Part shown: piece by piece, positions 1 to 9,390 of the stretch
Layout of the letters: each line of letters opens with the position of its first letter
Position numbering within the stretch: the stretch's first letter is position 1
Source of the DNA: an uncultured Prevotellaceae bacterium
GTDB lineage: Bacteria > Bacteroidota > Bacteroidia > Bacteroidales > Bacteroidaceae
Assembly: GCA_902800185.1 (NCBI GenBank)
Contig: CADCDK010000011.1
Span: 1 to 64,000, forward strand
Reading direction: 5' to 3'
Length of the DNA stretch: 64,000 nt
Position numbers and translations under genes: made by a program
The notes under the pieces: generated by a model
Seen by the model: the letters and a program-made list of their open reading frames with translations, nothing else
Databases searched by the model: none
What the model was told of the DNA's origin: nothing

Positions 1-367
1 GTAAGATTGTAAGACTGTAAGAATGCAACAACAAATATTCATTTAAAAAGCTGAAACACAATGAGATACGATATTTCAAAAAGCAAGGCACCCGAGATGC
101 CTAACCTCGGAAAGGACAAATGATGTATTAAAATCCTGCTTGAAAAGGCCAAAAACACAGGATTAAACCCTCGTTTTGATGTTTTTTCCTGTACTTGGCG
201 CACATATCGGCGTCGTAGAAATTCGGTGTTTTGACCTCAAACGGGGGTATTCATGCCGCAAAATGGCCTATCTTGTACCAAATTTGTGTGTTTCTAATGT
301 TCAATAGCGGTGCTTTCAGGAGCTCAAAAGCCTGCTTCGAGATGGTCGTTACATGGCTTTTTGAAGG
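1..367. other. Intergenic region upstream of window start to TamB stop
   Basis: No convincing gene is seen. The first 27 bases are a short quasi-tandem repeat (GTAAGAnT three times). A 20-codon reading frame lies at 61-123 (starts MRYDISKSKAPEMP) but has no recognised family and may be a remnant. Bases 306-350 carry a copy of a dispersed repeat that recurs at 39661-39728. A reading frame running from 231 into the TamB gene on the opposite strand is not credible as a gene. Confidence 0.5.
306..350 (+). repeat. Dispersed repeat, copy 1 (AGCGGTGCTTTCAGGAGCTC family)
   Basis: The core AGCGGTGCTTTCAGGAGCTC is identical to 39661-39680, and weaker similarity continues on both sides (TATTCAT and GTTTCnAATG upstream, GGTCGTTA downstream). 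In both copies the repeat is open after an ATG and would encode SGAFRSS followed by Lys or Glu and Ala. The two copies lie 39 kb apart in gene-free DNA. It looks like a family of short dispersed elements; what it does is unknown. Confidence 0.7.
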
Positions 368-3300
368 TTACTGGGACTTTTTCCGAGTTCTTTTTGATGT
401 TTTTGTGGACTTTGCCCGCTTTTCTTTTTTCTTCAATCCGAAGAGGTCGCGGAATCCGTTGAAGTCCTTCTTCATGATGATGCCGAGTCCTTGCGTGGTG
501 AGCGAGTTGCGGGTGAAATAGCGGTCGTTGGTTTGGTTATAAACCTTCACGGCGAGATTTCCGTTGGGGCGGAGCAGGTAGCGCATGTCGAAGTCGCCAA
601 TGAAGCTGGAGCTTTCGGGATTGTTCACATTGTCGCGGTAGCCAAATTGCCCGTTGATGAGCAGACGGTTGTGGAGCAGGCGTCCGGAAAGCAATCCTTC
701 GTACTCTGCGTTGTAAAAACCTTCTGCACCTGTCGAAATGTTGGCTCCAATGCTCCATTTGCTGCTGTTGGCTACGCTTCCGATGATGTTGCTCAGTTGT
801 TGACTCAGCGCACCACTCAGAATGCTTTGCATGGCAAGGCTTGTCTGGCTTTGCTGGTTTTCTCTCTCCGTAGCGGCATTATTGTTGTTGGGGGCGTAGA
901 AGCGTCCGACGGCGAGCAGGTAGAGTACCTGCTGGTTCATTTCCTCTTCGGAGTTGATGAGACTGAACACCATTTGCTTGGCGTTGCTGTCAACGGTAGG
1001 CATGTCGAGATCGAAGTCGATTCGGGGAGAGTAGGGGGTGCCGCTGATGTTCATGAGGCAGTTCACGCGGATGTTGTTCGATGTGAACGAGCGTCCTATC
1101 TGAAGGTCGCTGAGACTCACGCCGTTCACCACATATTGCGCCTGCAGGTTCAGCTGGGCGTTGTAGGGGTCGCCGCCGAAGACGATATTGCCTCCGCGTA
1201 GGAAATTGAAATCTTTCTTGATGACGTTCTGGATGGTCATCTTGTAGGTGCCGTGGTCGATGACGTAGGTGCCAAACATGTCAAAGGCTCCTTTGTTGTA
1301 GTAAGTGGCACGCAGCACACCGCTACCGTTCAACGTGATGTAGTCGCCGCTCTCCTGATCCATCACCACCCGGAGCGAGGCGTCGGGGGTGGCATTGATG
1401 AGCAGATTCATGCGGATGTCGGTATATTGGGCGGCCTGCACTTCGGGAACGCCCTGCGCTCCCTCTGCTTCCCGTGTTCCCTCTTTCCAATGGACGAACT
1501 CCTGCGACCGCAGGGCATCGGGGCTTGCTGCGTTGTAGGCAAAGGTTGTCCCGTTGTTGGGGGTGACGTTGATGTCGAAGACAACCTCGCCGCTCCTTCC
1601 TCGGATGTTGCAGTTGCCCGTTCCGTAAACGGTACCGCAGATGGTTCCGCCGTCGAAGTCCTTGTAGTCAAAGGCGAGCAGGTTGCGTGCCTCCACGCCA
1701 ATGTCGTATGTGAGTTGGGTAAGACACTTGTGGTGCAGGGCTCCGTTGACGATGCCGATATTCCCGTCACGGTCGAAGATGGTGTCGTTCTCGAACAGGA
1801 TCTCGTTGGGAATCAGTCTGACAACGAGGTCATTCAGCCGATAGGTGGTGTTGAGCGGCGTGATGCCCAGCGTGCCGGTTGTCTTGGCTGTGCCCGTGAG
1901 ATTGATGGCATCCAGGGGACCATGCAGGCGCAGGTCGCCTTCGATGTTGATGTCCACGTTGTTCATAAAACTGCCGCAGAAGCTTTCCAAGAACTCTCCT
2001 CGAGTGCCGCGGGCACCCAGTTCGAGGTCAATTTCGTTGCGTTGTGGCGAGACAAATCCGTTAACCAGCGTGTGGCGGTTGTCTTCGTCCTCGGCGATGG
2101 CGTTGATGTCAATCTGTTCGGTTTCGTTGTTCATGTGTGCTTCGGCGGTAAGGGTGCCCATGCGTCCGTTCTCGAAACGGAACTCCTCGACAACGAGCCG
2201 AGCTTGTGCTTCAGGCTGCTTGAACAGTCCTGCCACGCATGCCTGTCCCGTAGCGCGTCCGTCGAAATCGACAGAGTGGAAATCGACGAGGTCGAGGATG
2301 TACCTGACGTTGATGTCTTTCAGATCGACTGTCAGGGAGTCGGTGAGACTCTTGGTTCCCCTGCCGTTGATGACCAGGTGCTGATTGTCGTTGCTGACGA
2401 TGGTGAAGCGGTCGATATGCAGGTTGTTCTCGCTATATGTGATTTGGCTTGGCCTGACGTTCCATAGGGTGTCATTGATGGAAATGTAAGAGGGCTGGAT
2501 GTCAATCTGCGCCGTCGGCATCCCCTCGGAATTGTTATAGAACTGTGCGTCGGCGTTCAGCTCCCCCTTGAAGGGCAGCTCCTGATGGTTATCGAAAGCA
2601 ATCCGCGTGCTCAACCGGTTGTTGGCGGCATGGGCCAATAGGTTCCAGTCGAAGCGCTCGCCGTTCTTCATCACTTTTCTGACGTGTGCCTGAGTCCGCA
2701 GGGTGTCGTTGGGAGTGCCGATGCTGATGCGGGCGTCTTCGTAGGGCGCACCCTCATAGGAGAAAGAGGGCAGCGTTGCCTCCATGCTCATGCTTCTGTT
2801 CAAGTCGTTGATGGAGCAATCGATGGTGGCGGGTGAATTCAGTTCGACAGGTATGCCCAGCAGGGCCTCCATCCAGTCGGAACGGTCGATGCGGCCCTTG
2901 ATGCTGAAATTGTTGTTGCGGGTGGAGGTGCGAGCCGGAAGCCCAGGCAGGGTGGGGAGCTTGTCGGCAATGGTGTTGGTGATGCTTTGCACAAGTGTCT
3001 TGTAGTCGTAGTTACCCTCCAGTTGCAGTTGGGCAAAGTCGCTGCTCAGTTTGAGCTGGTGCCCGTCGGGACGGTTTTCTGCCTCTACGAGAAACGACTG
3101 CATGGCGTAGATGACCTCTTCCTGCTCCATGACGAGGTCCGTCACGCTGAGTGTGCCGTTGGCGTTGTTGATGTCAGAGCCTGTGAAGTCGGCATCCATA
3201 CGGAAGCGGAACTTGCTGTCGTTCCACTTGTTGCTCAGATGGAGAGCTGACGGGTTCAGGTCTTGAACGGTAGCGACAAGTTGGGCGGCAGGTGTTTCGG

Positions 3301-4810
3301 CAGAGGTGTCCAGCTTGCCGTTGAAGGTGATACGGGCATTGGGGTCGTTGACCTCCAGCAGTCCGTCGAAAGACTTCCTCCGATATGTTCCGTTGATGGC
3401 AATTTGATGATAGGTATAGGAATTATACTCGAAAGCCGAGACGATGCCCTTGATGGAGACGATAGGGTCACCAGCTTGTTTTCCGGGTAGCGTTCCATTC
3501 ACGTTGATGCTTGTTGCCAGGGTTCCGAAATCGTTGTTGGCAAGAATCTGTCCGAGGTTCAGGTGAGAGGTGTTGACATTCCCGTTGAATTGCTGCTGGT
3601 GCTTGCTGAAAGCCAGCGTCATGTTGCCCGCGTCGGTCTTCAGCGTGCCATTGGCGGAGATGTCTTCTACGCTACCGTCCACACGACCTTGATAGTTGAT
3701 GTTTCCCAAGCGGGTGATTTCCTCGGGTATTCCAATCTTCGCCCCCAGGTTGTCTGCCACGAACTTGATTCCGTCGGCACTCAGATGGAGATTGTGAATG
3801 TTGACTGCCCAACGCGGGGCGGTATTCCAGTTGTTAACGGAGCCGTCAGCAGACAGGGCGATGCTCTTGTGCTGAGATCCTATTTCCAGTTCTGAAACCC
3901 GTAATTCCGTTCCTGTTCCAGAGAAGACGGAATGAATGAAAATGGGATTTACAAACTCTTTTAATTCTGGTATGCAACTGTTTATGTCTGATGGTGTTAT
4001 CTTTGATTTGTTAATCTCTCCATTGAATGCGAGTGAGGTGGGGTCAAATCGGTCGTTATTGAAGCGATAGTTTGCCTTGATTTCACGGCAGAGGAGCTCG
4101 GTCTTGGGCAGTTTCATGTTGAACTCCTCAAGCCTTGCACCCTGCTTGTTTGCGATGAATTTGAACTTGAGATCCTTGAGCTGGAGTCCGGATTGCTCTT
4201 TGAACGACAGGCGCTTCACATTCAGGTTCAGCGAGTCGTCGGTCAACCTGTTCAGGATGATGTGTGTGCTGATGTTGCTTGCCACGATGTGATGCGGGGT
4301 GAGCTTGCCGGATGTGGGAGCCACGTCCTTGCGATGGAAGCTGATGCTGCCGTGCCGGAGGATGAGCGATCTCACCTGCAGGTCGAGTGGGGTATGCGAG
4401 GTGCTGTCCTTGGATGCCAGCGAGTCAAGGAGAAACTGGAAGTTGGGCTTGGCACTCGCATTTTCCTGATAGAGCAAAGCCTTCAGGCCGAACAGCTGCG
4501 CGGAGGTGATGGAGATGCGTCCGTTCAACAGTTCGCTGATGTCGGGAGTCACGGAAATTCGCGTGGCGCTAAGCATGTGCTCGCCTTTCTGGTCGAGCAT
4601 GTGCACATCGTCGATGATGACACGGTTGAGGAACCCGAGGTCAATTCGTCCCAGTTCCACCTTCGTGCCGAGTTTCCGTCCCAGTATGCCGGCAGTCTGA
4701 GCGCCAACGTATGCCTGTATTGTTGGGATTTGCAACAATACGATGACAGCAGCATAGACTCCCACAAAAGTCCACAGGATGCCGTTGATGATGTGTTTCA
4801 ATTTCTTCAA
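368..4810 (-). CDS. tamB: TamB-like translocation/assembly module protein (DUF490)
   Basis: A 1480-residue protein with one N-terminal membrane anchor (about residues 8-30), a long beta-rich middle of the AsmA/TamB type, and a C-terminal DUF490/TamB domain (about 1090-1450) with the typical run GTYVIDHGTYKMTIQN. It ends in a Lys/Arg-rich tail. TamB-family proteins span the periplasm and help insert outer-membrane proteins or move phospholipid between membranes. No Omp85/TamA partner is in the window. The reading frame opens with TTG at 4810; no in-frame ATG lies just upstream, so the start is the least certain part. A TAATTTTG box on the same strand (4819-4826) sits almost on top of the start, which would leave nearly no leader. 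It is divergent from the nqr operon. Confidence 0.88.
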   Translation of the reverse strand: MKKLKHIINGILWTFVGVYAAVIVLLQIPTIQAYVGAQTAGILGRKLGTKVELGRIDLGFLNRVIIDDVHMLDQKGEHMLSATRISVTPDISELLNGRISITSAQLFGLKALLYQENASAKPNFQFLLDSLASKDSTSHTPLDLQVRSLILRHGSISFHRKDVAPTSGKLTPHHIVASNISTHIILNRLTDDSLNLNVKRLSFKEQSGLQLKDLKFKFIANKQGARLEEFNMKLPKTELLCREIKANYRFNNDRFDPTSLAFNGEINKSKITPSDINSCIPELKEFVNPIFIHSVFSGTGTELRVSELEIGSQHKSIALSADGSVNNWNTAPRWAVNIHNLHLSADGIKFVADNLGAKIGIPEEITRLGNINYQGRVDGSVEDISANGTLKTDAGNMTLAFSKHQQQFNGNVNTSHLNLGQILANNDFGTLATSINVNGTLPGKQAGDPIVSIKGIVSAFEYNSYTYHQIAINGTYRRKSFDGLLEVNDPNARITFNGKLDTSAETPAAQLVATVQDLNPSALHLSNKWNDSKFRFRMDADFTGSDINNANGTLSVTDLVMEQEEVIYAMQSFLVEAENRPDGHQLKLSSDFAQLQLEGNYDYKTLVQSITNTIADKLPTLPGLPARTSTRNNNFSIKGRIDRSDWMEALLGIPVELNSPATIDCSINDLNRSMSMEATLPSFSYEGAPYEDARISIGTPNDTLRTQAHVRKVMKNGERFDWNLLAHAANNRLSTRIAFDNHQELPFKGELNADAQFYNNSEGMPTAQIDIQPSYISINDTLWNVRPSQITYSENNLHIDRFTIVSNDNQHLVINGRGTKSLTDSLTVDLKDINVRYILDLVDFHSVDFDGRATGQACVAGLFKQPEAQARLVVEEFRFENGRMGTLTAEAHMNNETEQIDINAIAEDEDNRHTLVNGFVSPQRNEIDLELGARGTRGEFLESFCGSFMNNVDINIEGDLRLHGPLDAINLTGTAKTTGTLGITPLNTTYRLNDLVVRLIPNEILFENDTIFDRDGNIGIVNGALHHKCLTQLTYDIGVEARNLLAFDYKDFDGGTICGTVYGTGNCNIRGRSGEVVFDINVTPNNGTTFAYNAASPDALRSQEFVHWKEGTREAEGAQGVPEVQAAQYTDIRMNLLINATPDASLRVVMDQESGDYITLNGSGVLRATYYNKGAFDMFGTYVIDHGTYKMTIQNVIKKDFNFLRGGNIVFGGDPYNAQLNLQAQYVVNGVSLSDLQIGRSFTSNNIRVNCLMNISGTPYSPRIDFDLDMPTVDSNAKQMVFSLINSEEEMNQQVLYLLAVGRFYAPNNNNAATERENQQSQTSLAMQSILSGALSQQLSNIIGSVANSSKWSIGANISTGAEGFYNAEYEGLLSGRLLHNRLLINGQFGYRDNVNNPESSSFIGDFDMRYLLRPNGNLAVKVYNQTNDRYFTRNSLTTQGLGIIMKKDFNGFRDLFGLKKKEKRAKSTKTSKRTRKKSQ

Positions 4811-4889
4811 TGCGCTCGCAAAATTAAAGAAAATGCATGGAAAACATAATAAAACATGGAATTTTTTTCCCTAAATGGCTTTTTTTCTG

Positions 4890-4897
4890 TAAATTTG
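4890..4897 (+). promoter_or_regulatory. Probable -7 box of the nqr operon
   Basis: TAAATTTG followed by C, about 70 bp before the nqrA ATG, matches the Bacteroidetes -7 consensus TAnnTTTG. The -33 region is only T-rich (no clear TTTG), so this is a moderate match. Confidence 0.5.
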
Positions 4898-4967
4898 CAA
4901 CGTTTTTTACTATTTACTGTCATCAGGTAATTGTCGAAAATACGAGAAATTAAATATTTATGTAGTT

Positions 4968-6320
4968 ATGACAAATGTGATCAAGTTACGTAAAGGCTTG
5001 GACATTCATCTTCAAGGTCGTGCCGAGGAGAAAAAAGTGAGCATCACCAAGTGCGACGAGTATGCGCTGGTGCCTGCCGCTTTCACAGGACTTACTCCCA
5101 AGGTGGTGGTCAGGGAAGGTGACAAGGTTCAGGTCGGGGATGCCTTGTTTGTTGACAAGGTGCATCCTGAGGTTCTATTCGCTTCGCCCGTGAGCGGCGT
5201 TGTGACTGCCGTAGAGCGTGGCGAGCGTCGCAAGGTGCTGAGTGTGAAGGTGAAAGCTGATGCACAACAGCAGTTTGTGGACTTTGGCACAAGCGACGTT
5301 TCCTCATTGAAAGGCGAGGAAGTGAAGGAAGCCCTGTTGAAGGCCGGTCTGTTTGGTTATATCAACCAGCTGCCCTATGCCGTTACTGCCAATCCCGCCG
5401 ACACCCCGAAGGCTATCTTCGTGTCAGCCCTGCGCGACATGCCGCTGGCAGGAGACTTCGAGTTTGAATTGAAGGGTCAGGAGAAGGACTTCCAAGTTGG
5501 TCTGACCGCTCTCTCCAAGATGGCGAAAACCTATCTGGGCGTAGGTGCCAAACAGAGTTCCGCTGCCTTGTTGCAAGCCAAGGATGTCGAGGTGAACGTC
5601 TTCGACGGTCCCTGTCCTGCCGGAAACGTGGGTGTGCAGGTGAACCACCTCAATCCCGTGAACAAGGGCGAGGTTGTGTGGACGGTAGATCCGACGGCAG
5701 TTATCTTCTTCGGTCGCCTGTTCAACACAGGTAAGGTGAACCTCACCCGTACCATCGCCATCGCAGGAAGTGAGATAGACGGTCCCGCCTATGTGGATGC
5801 GCTGGTAGGAACGCCTCTGTCGGCCATTCCGCAGGTGAACGCTTTGGACGGCATGGAGTCGGTACGTCTCATCAACGGCAACCCGCTGACAGGTGTACAG
5901 ACAACGGCTGCCGGCTATGTGGGTGGTCACACCTCCGAGATTACCGCTATCCCTGAAGGCAACCATGCTGACGAGATGCTGGGCTGGATTCTTCCACGCT
6001 TCAGTCAGTTCTCCGTCAGCCGCAGCTATTTCTCCTGGCTTTGTGGCAAGAAGGAATATGCGCTGGATGCACGTGTGAAGGGTGGCGAGCGCCACATGAT
6101 CATGAGCGGCGAATACGACCGCGTGTTGCCGATGGACATCTATGGCGAATACCTTATCAAGGCTATCATCGCAGGTGATATTGACAAACAGGAGCAATTG
6201 GGTATCTACGAGGTTAGTCCCGAGGACTTCGCCTTGGCAGAGTTTGTCGATTCATCGAAGCTTGAACTTCAGAAAATCGTTAGAGAGGGTCTCGACATCC
6301 TCAGAAAGGAGAATGCGTAA
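4968..6320 (+). CDS. nqrA: Na+-translocating NADH:quinone reductase subunit A
   Basis: The 450-residue protein begins MTNVIKLRKGLDIHLQGRAE and matches the NqrA family in length and content. NqrA is the peripheral cytoplasmic subunit that helps form the quinone site of the Na+-pumping NADH dehydrogenase. It is the first gene of a complete nqrABCDEF set. Its stop overlaps the nqrB start (TAATG), which suggests translational coupling. No truncation is seen. Confidence 0.97.
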   Translation: MTNVIKLRKGLDIHLQGRAEEKKVSITKCDEYALVPAAFTGLTPKVVVREGDKVQVGDALFVDKVHPEVLFASPVSGVVTAVERGERRKVLSVKVKADAQQQFVDFGTSDVSSLKGEEVKEALLKAGLFGYINQLPYAVTANPADTPKAIFVSALRDMPLAGDFEFELKGQEKDFQVGLTALSKMAKTYLGVGAKQSSAALLQAKDVEVNVFDGPCPAGNVGVQVNHLNPVNKGEVVWTVDPTAVIFFGRLFNTGKVNLTRTIAIAGSEIDGPAYVDALVGTPLSAIPQVNALDGMESVRLINGNPLTGVQTTAAGYVGGHTSEITAIPEGNHADEMLGWILPRFSQFSVSRSYFSWLCGKKEYALDARVKGGERHMIMSGEYDRVLPMDIYGEYLIKAIIAGDIDKQEQLGIYEVSPEDFALAEFVDSSKLELQKIVREGLDILRKENA

Positions 6321-7477
6321 TGTCACTAAGAAAGTATATTGACCAGATTAAGCCGAACTTCGAGAAGGGCGGGAAGCTGCATGCCTTCCAGAGCGTTTTC
6401 GACGGCTTTGAGACATTCCTCTACGTGCCGAACACGACGGCAAAGAGCGGAACTCACATCCATGATGCCATCGACTCCAAGCGTATCATGTCTATCGTGG
6501 TGATTGCCCTGATGCCCGCCATGCTGTTCGGTATGTATAATGTCGGTTATCAGAACTATCTGGCTGCGGGAACCTTGGCAAGTGCCAGTTTCTGCGAGGT
6601 GTTCCTTTATGGTGCGCTCGCCGTGCTTCCGAAGATTCTGGTGAGCTATATCGTCGGTCTTGGCATCGAGTTTGCATGGGCACAATGGAAAGGTGAGGAA
6701 ATCCAGGAGGGCTTCCTTGTATCGGGAATCCTCATTCCGCTGATTATTCCCGTCGGCTGTCCGCTGTGGATGCTGGCTATCGCTGTTGCCTTCGCCGTCA
6801 TCATCGGTAAGGAGATTTTTGGCGGAACGGGTATGAACATCTTCAATCCCGCCCTGCTTTGTCGTGCCTTCCTTTTCTTTGCCTATCCGACGAAGATGAG
6901 CGGCGACACCGTCTGGGTTTCCACAGACTCCATCTTCGGACTGGGCAACACTCTTCCTGACGGCTACACGGCTGCTACTCCGCTCGGACAAGTGGGGCAG
7001 GGGACAGAGGTGACGGCCTCGCTGAACGACATGATTCTCGGTTTCATCCCGGGTTCCATCGGCGAGACTTCCGTCGTTGCCATTGCCCTGGGTGCTATTC
7101 TGTTGCTTTGGACGGGTATCGCTTCCTGGAAGACGATGCTGAGTGTCTTTGTGGGCGGCGCCCTGATGGCATGCTGCTTCGAGAGCCTTGGCTCTACTCC
7201 CATCCATTGGTATGAGCACCTTGTGCTGGGTGGCTTTGCCTTTGGTGCCGTATTCATGGCTACCGACCCGGTTACTTCCTGTCGTACCGAGTGTGGTAAG
7301 TGGATTTATGGCTTGATTATTGGTGTGATGGCTGTGATTATCCGTGTCATGAACCCGGGTTACCCCGAAGGCATGATGCTTGCCATTCTCCTGATGAACA
7401 TGTTTGCTCCTACTATCGACCACTTTGTTGTGGAGCGTAATATCTCAAAACGAATGAAGAGAGGAGGTTCCAAATGA
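6320..7477 (+). CDS. nqrB: Na+-translocating NADH:quinone reductase subunit B
   Basis: A 385-residue integral membrane subunit with several hydrophobic helices (for example about 55-75, 95-120, 135-165 and 245-265). The stretch DGYTAATPL at about 214-222 fits the position of the NqrB flavinylation motif, so a Thr there (probably T220) should carry covalent FMN; this is by analogy with the family. NqrB carries FMN and riboflavin and forms part of the Na+ path. The gene ends in an ATGA overlap with nqrC, and the sequence GAGGAGG just before nqrC is a strong ribosome site. Confidence 0.97.
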   Translation: MSLRKYIDQIKPNFEKGGKLHAFQSVFDGFETFLYVPNTTAKSGTHIHDAIDSKRIMSIVVIALMPAMLFGMYNVGYQNYLAAGTLASASFCEVFLYGALAVLPKILVSYIVGLGIEFAWAQWKGEEIQEGFLVSGILIPLIIPVGCPLWMLAIAVAFAVIIGKEIFGGTGMNIFNPALLCRAFLFFAYPTKMSGDTVWVSTDSIFGLGNTLPDGYTAATPLGQVGQGTEVTASLNDMILGFIPGSIGETSVVAIALGAILLLWTGIASWKTMLSVFVGGALMACCFESLGSTPIHWYEHLVLGGFAFGAVFMATDPVTSCRTECGKWIYGLIIGVMAVIIRVMNPGYPEGMMLAILLMNMFAPTIDHFVVERNISKRMKRGGSK

Positions 7478-8076
7478 AACTGAATACTAACAGCAATTCG
7501 TACATTATTATATATAGTGCGATACTCGTCGTCCTCGTTGCCTTCCTGTTGGCTTTCATCTTCAAGGCTCTCAAGCCGATGCAGGATGCCAACGTGGCAC
7601 TCGATGTTAAGAAACAGATCCTGTACTCGCTCAACATCCGCAATCTGGATGGAGCCGAGGCCGAGGCAAAGTATGCCGAGGTGGTGAAAAGCGAGGAAGA
7701 ACAGGATGGACAGAAGACCTATGCTTGCCAGATTGATGGTAAGGATATTTATGTTGTCAGCTTGAAGGGTATGGGCCTTTGGGGTGGTATCAGCGGTTAT
7801 CTTGCTATCGATCCAGAGGGCAAGGTATATGGTGCTTACTTCAACCACGAAGGTGAGACCGCTGGTCTGGGTGCTGAAATCAAGGATTCTCAGGCTTGGC
7901 AGGAGAAGTTCATCGGCAAGCAGATCTGGGATGAGAGCGGCAACGTAGTACTCTCAGTAGTTAAGAAGGTTGAGGATCCCGCTACTCAGGTTGACTGTGT
8001 AACTGGTGCAACCCTTACTTCGAATGGTGTTGACGCCATGCTGAAGGATGGTCTGAGTCTGCAGAATAAAAAGTAA
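7474..8076 (+). CDS. nqrC: Na+-translocating NADH:quinone reductase subunit C
   Basis: A 200-residue subunit with one N-terminal transmembrane helix (about 7-27) and a periplasmic domain. The motif TGATLTSNG at 177-185 is the FMN-attachment motif, with T182 the likely modified residue. It overlaps nqrB by 4 bases (ATGA). It is shorter than the roughly 255-residue proteobacterial NqrC, as is usual in Bacteroidetes. FMN attachment needs an ApbE flavin transferase, which is not in this window. Confidence 0.96.
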   Translation: MKLNTNSNSYIIIYSAILVVLVAFLLAFIFKALKPMQDANVALDVKKQILYSLNIRNLDGAEAEAKYAEVVKSEEEQDGQKTYACQIDGKDIYVVSLKGMGLWGGISGYLAIDPEGKVYGAYFNHEGETAGLGAEIKDSQAWQEKFIGKQIWDESGNVVLSVVKKVEDPATQVDCVTGATLTSNGVDAMLKDGLSLQNKK

Positions 8077-8098
8077 ATAGTCAAATTGTATAATTACT

Positions 8099-8722
8099 AT
8101 GGCATTATTCAGTAAACAAAATAAGGAGGTTTTTACAAACCCATTAAACGTTGACCACCCGATTCTCATCCAGGTATTGGGTATCTGTTCGGCACTCGCC
8201 GTAACATCGCAGTTGAAGCCCGCCATTGTGATGGGTCTGGCTGTAACTGTGATTACCGCCTTTGCCAATGTCATCATCTCCCTCATTCGCAACACCATCC
8301 CCAACCGCATTCGCATTGTCGTACAGCTGGTTGTCGTGGCTGCCCTTGTGACTATCGTCTCGCAGATTCTGAAGGCTTTCGCCTATGATGTGAGCGTTCA
8401 GCTGTCGGTCTATGTGGGACTGATCATCACCAACTGTATTCTCATGGGACGTCTTGAGGCCTTTGCCATGCAGAACAAGCCCTGGCCCTCGTTCCTCGAC
8501 GGCGTAGGCAACGGTCTGGGCTATGCGATGATACTGGTTATCGTGGGTGCCTTCCGCGAGTTCTTCGGTCGTGGCTCCCTGCTGGGGTTCCAGATAATTC
8601 CTGAGAGCGTTTACGATTTCGGTTATGTCAACAACGGTATGATGACCATGCCCGCTATGGCACTGATTCTGGTCGGTGTCGTCATTTGGGTTCATCGTGC
8701 CTACTTTTATAAGGAGAAATGA
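8099..8722 (+). CDS. nqrD: Na+-translocating NADH:quinone reductase subunit D
   Basis: A 207-residue, six-helix membrane protein of the NqrDE/RnfAE family. NqrD and NqrE form an inverted-topology pair that holds an Fe-S centre in the membrane and takes part in Na+ transfer. It ends [15 protein letters not shown], and its stop overlaps the nqrE ATG (ATGA). The short gap to nqrC contains the AT-rich run found in other spacers of this window. Confidence 0.96.
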   Translation: MALFSKQNKEVFTNPLNVDHPILIQVLGICSALAVTSQLKPAIVMGLAVTVITAFANVIISLIRNTIPNRIRIVVQLVVVAALVTIVSQILKAFAYDVSVQLSVYVGLIITNCILMGRLEAFAMQNKPWPSFLDGVGNGLGYAMILVIVGAFREFFGRGSLLGFQIIPESVYDFGYVNNGMMTMPAMALILVGVVIWVHRAYFYKEK

Positions 8723-9351
8723 ATATGGAACACATCATTAGTTTATTCTTCCGGTCGATATTTGTCGATAACATGATTTTCGCGTTCTTCCTCGGCATGT
8801 GTTCCTACCTTGCCGTGTCGAAGACGGTGAAGACATCCATGGGGCTGGGATTGGCAGTTACCTTCGTGCTGCTGGTTACCGTTCCCGTGGACTATCTGTT
8901 GCAAACCAAGGTGCTTGGTCCCGACTGTCTCGTAGAGGGCGTTGACCTGAGCTACCTCTCGTTCATTCTCTTCATTGCCGTTATTGCCGGAATGGTGCAA
9001 CTGGTGGAGATGACGGTAGAGAAGTATTCCCCCTCGCTTTATGCTGCGCTGGGAATCTTCTTGCCGCTGATTGCCGTGAACTGTGCCATCATGGGTGCGT
9101 CGCTCTTCATGCAGCAGCGCATCCTGCTTGACCCCGCCAACACGCAGGCCATCACCAGCGTCTGGGATGCTATGGTCTATGCCGTCGGTTCGGGTATCGG
9201 CTGGACCCTGGCTATCGTCTCTCTGGGTGCTATCCGTGAGAAGATGCAGTATAGCGATGTGCCAAAGCCCCTGCAGGGACTGGGAATTACGTTCATTACC
9301 GTGGGACTCATGGCAATGGCTATGATGTGCTTCAGCGGTCTAAGCATATAA
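8719..9351 (+). CDS. nqrE: Na+-translocating NADH:quinone reductase subunit E
   Basis: A 210-residue, six-helix membrane subunit paired with NqrD. The motifs [12 protein letters not shown] near the N-terminus and NCAIMGAS in the middle carry the conserved Cys residues of the NqrDE/RnfAE membrane Fe-S site. The start chosen is the ATG that overlaps the nqrD stop; a second ATG two codons later is also possible. It is followed by a 39-bp spacer made of short AT-rich repeats before nqrF. Confidence 0.96.
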   Translation: MNMEHIISLFFRSIFVDNMIFAFFLGMCSYLAVSKTVKTSMGLGLAVTFVLLVTVPVDYLLQTKVLGPDCLVEGVDLSYLSFILFIAVIAGMVQLVEMTVEKYSPSLYAALGIFLPLIAVNCAIMGASLFMQQRILLDPANTQAITSVWDAMVYAVGSGIGWTLAIVSLGAIREKMQYSDVPKPLQGLGITFITVGLMAMAMMCFSGLSI

Positions 9352-9390
9352 ATTGTAAAATAGTAAAATAGTCAAATAGTAAATTGTCAA
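9352..9390. repeat. Quasi-tandem AT-rich spacer repeat between nqrE and nqrF
   Basis: The spacer consists of about five degenerate units of 7-9 bp (TAAAATAG, TCAAATAG, TAAATTG, TCAAATGG). It is one of several gene-free stretches in the window built from short imperfect tandem units. It contains no clear promoter, so nqrF is presumably still in the nqr transcript. Confidence 0.6.

Noticed and set aside
231-521. Reading frame overlapping the dispersed repeat and the TamB end
   Set aside because: It runs through the repeat and into TamB on the opposite strand, has no ribosome site or family match, and gains its openness from the TamB reading frame.
1253-2467. 404-codon frame on the plus strand
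   Set aside because: It lies wholly antisense to TamB and has no recognisable domain; long antisense frames are common here because of codon bias.
6326-7423. 365-codon frame antisense to nqrB
   Set aside because: A shadow of nqrB; His/Asn-rich composition without a family.
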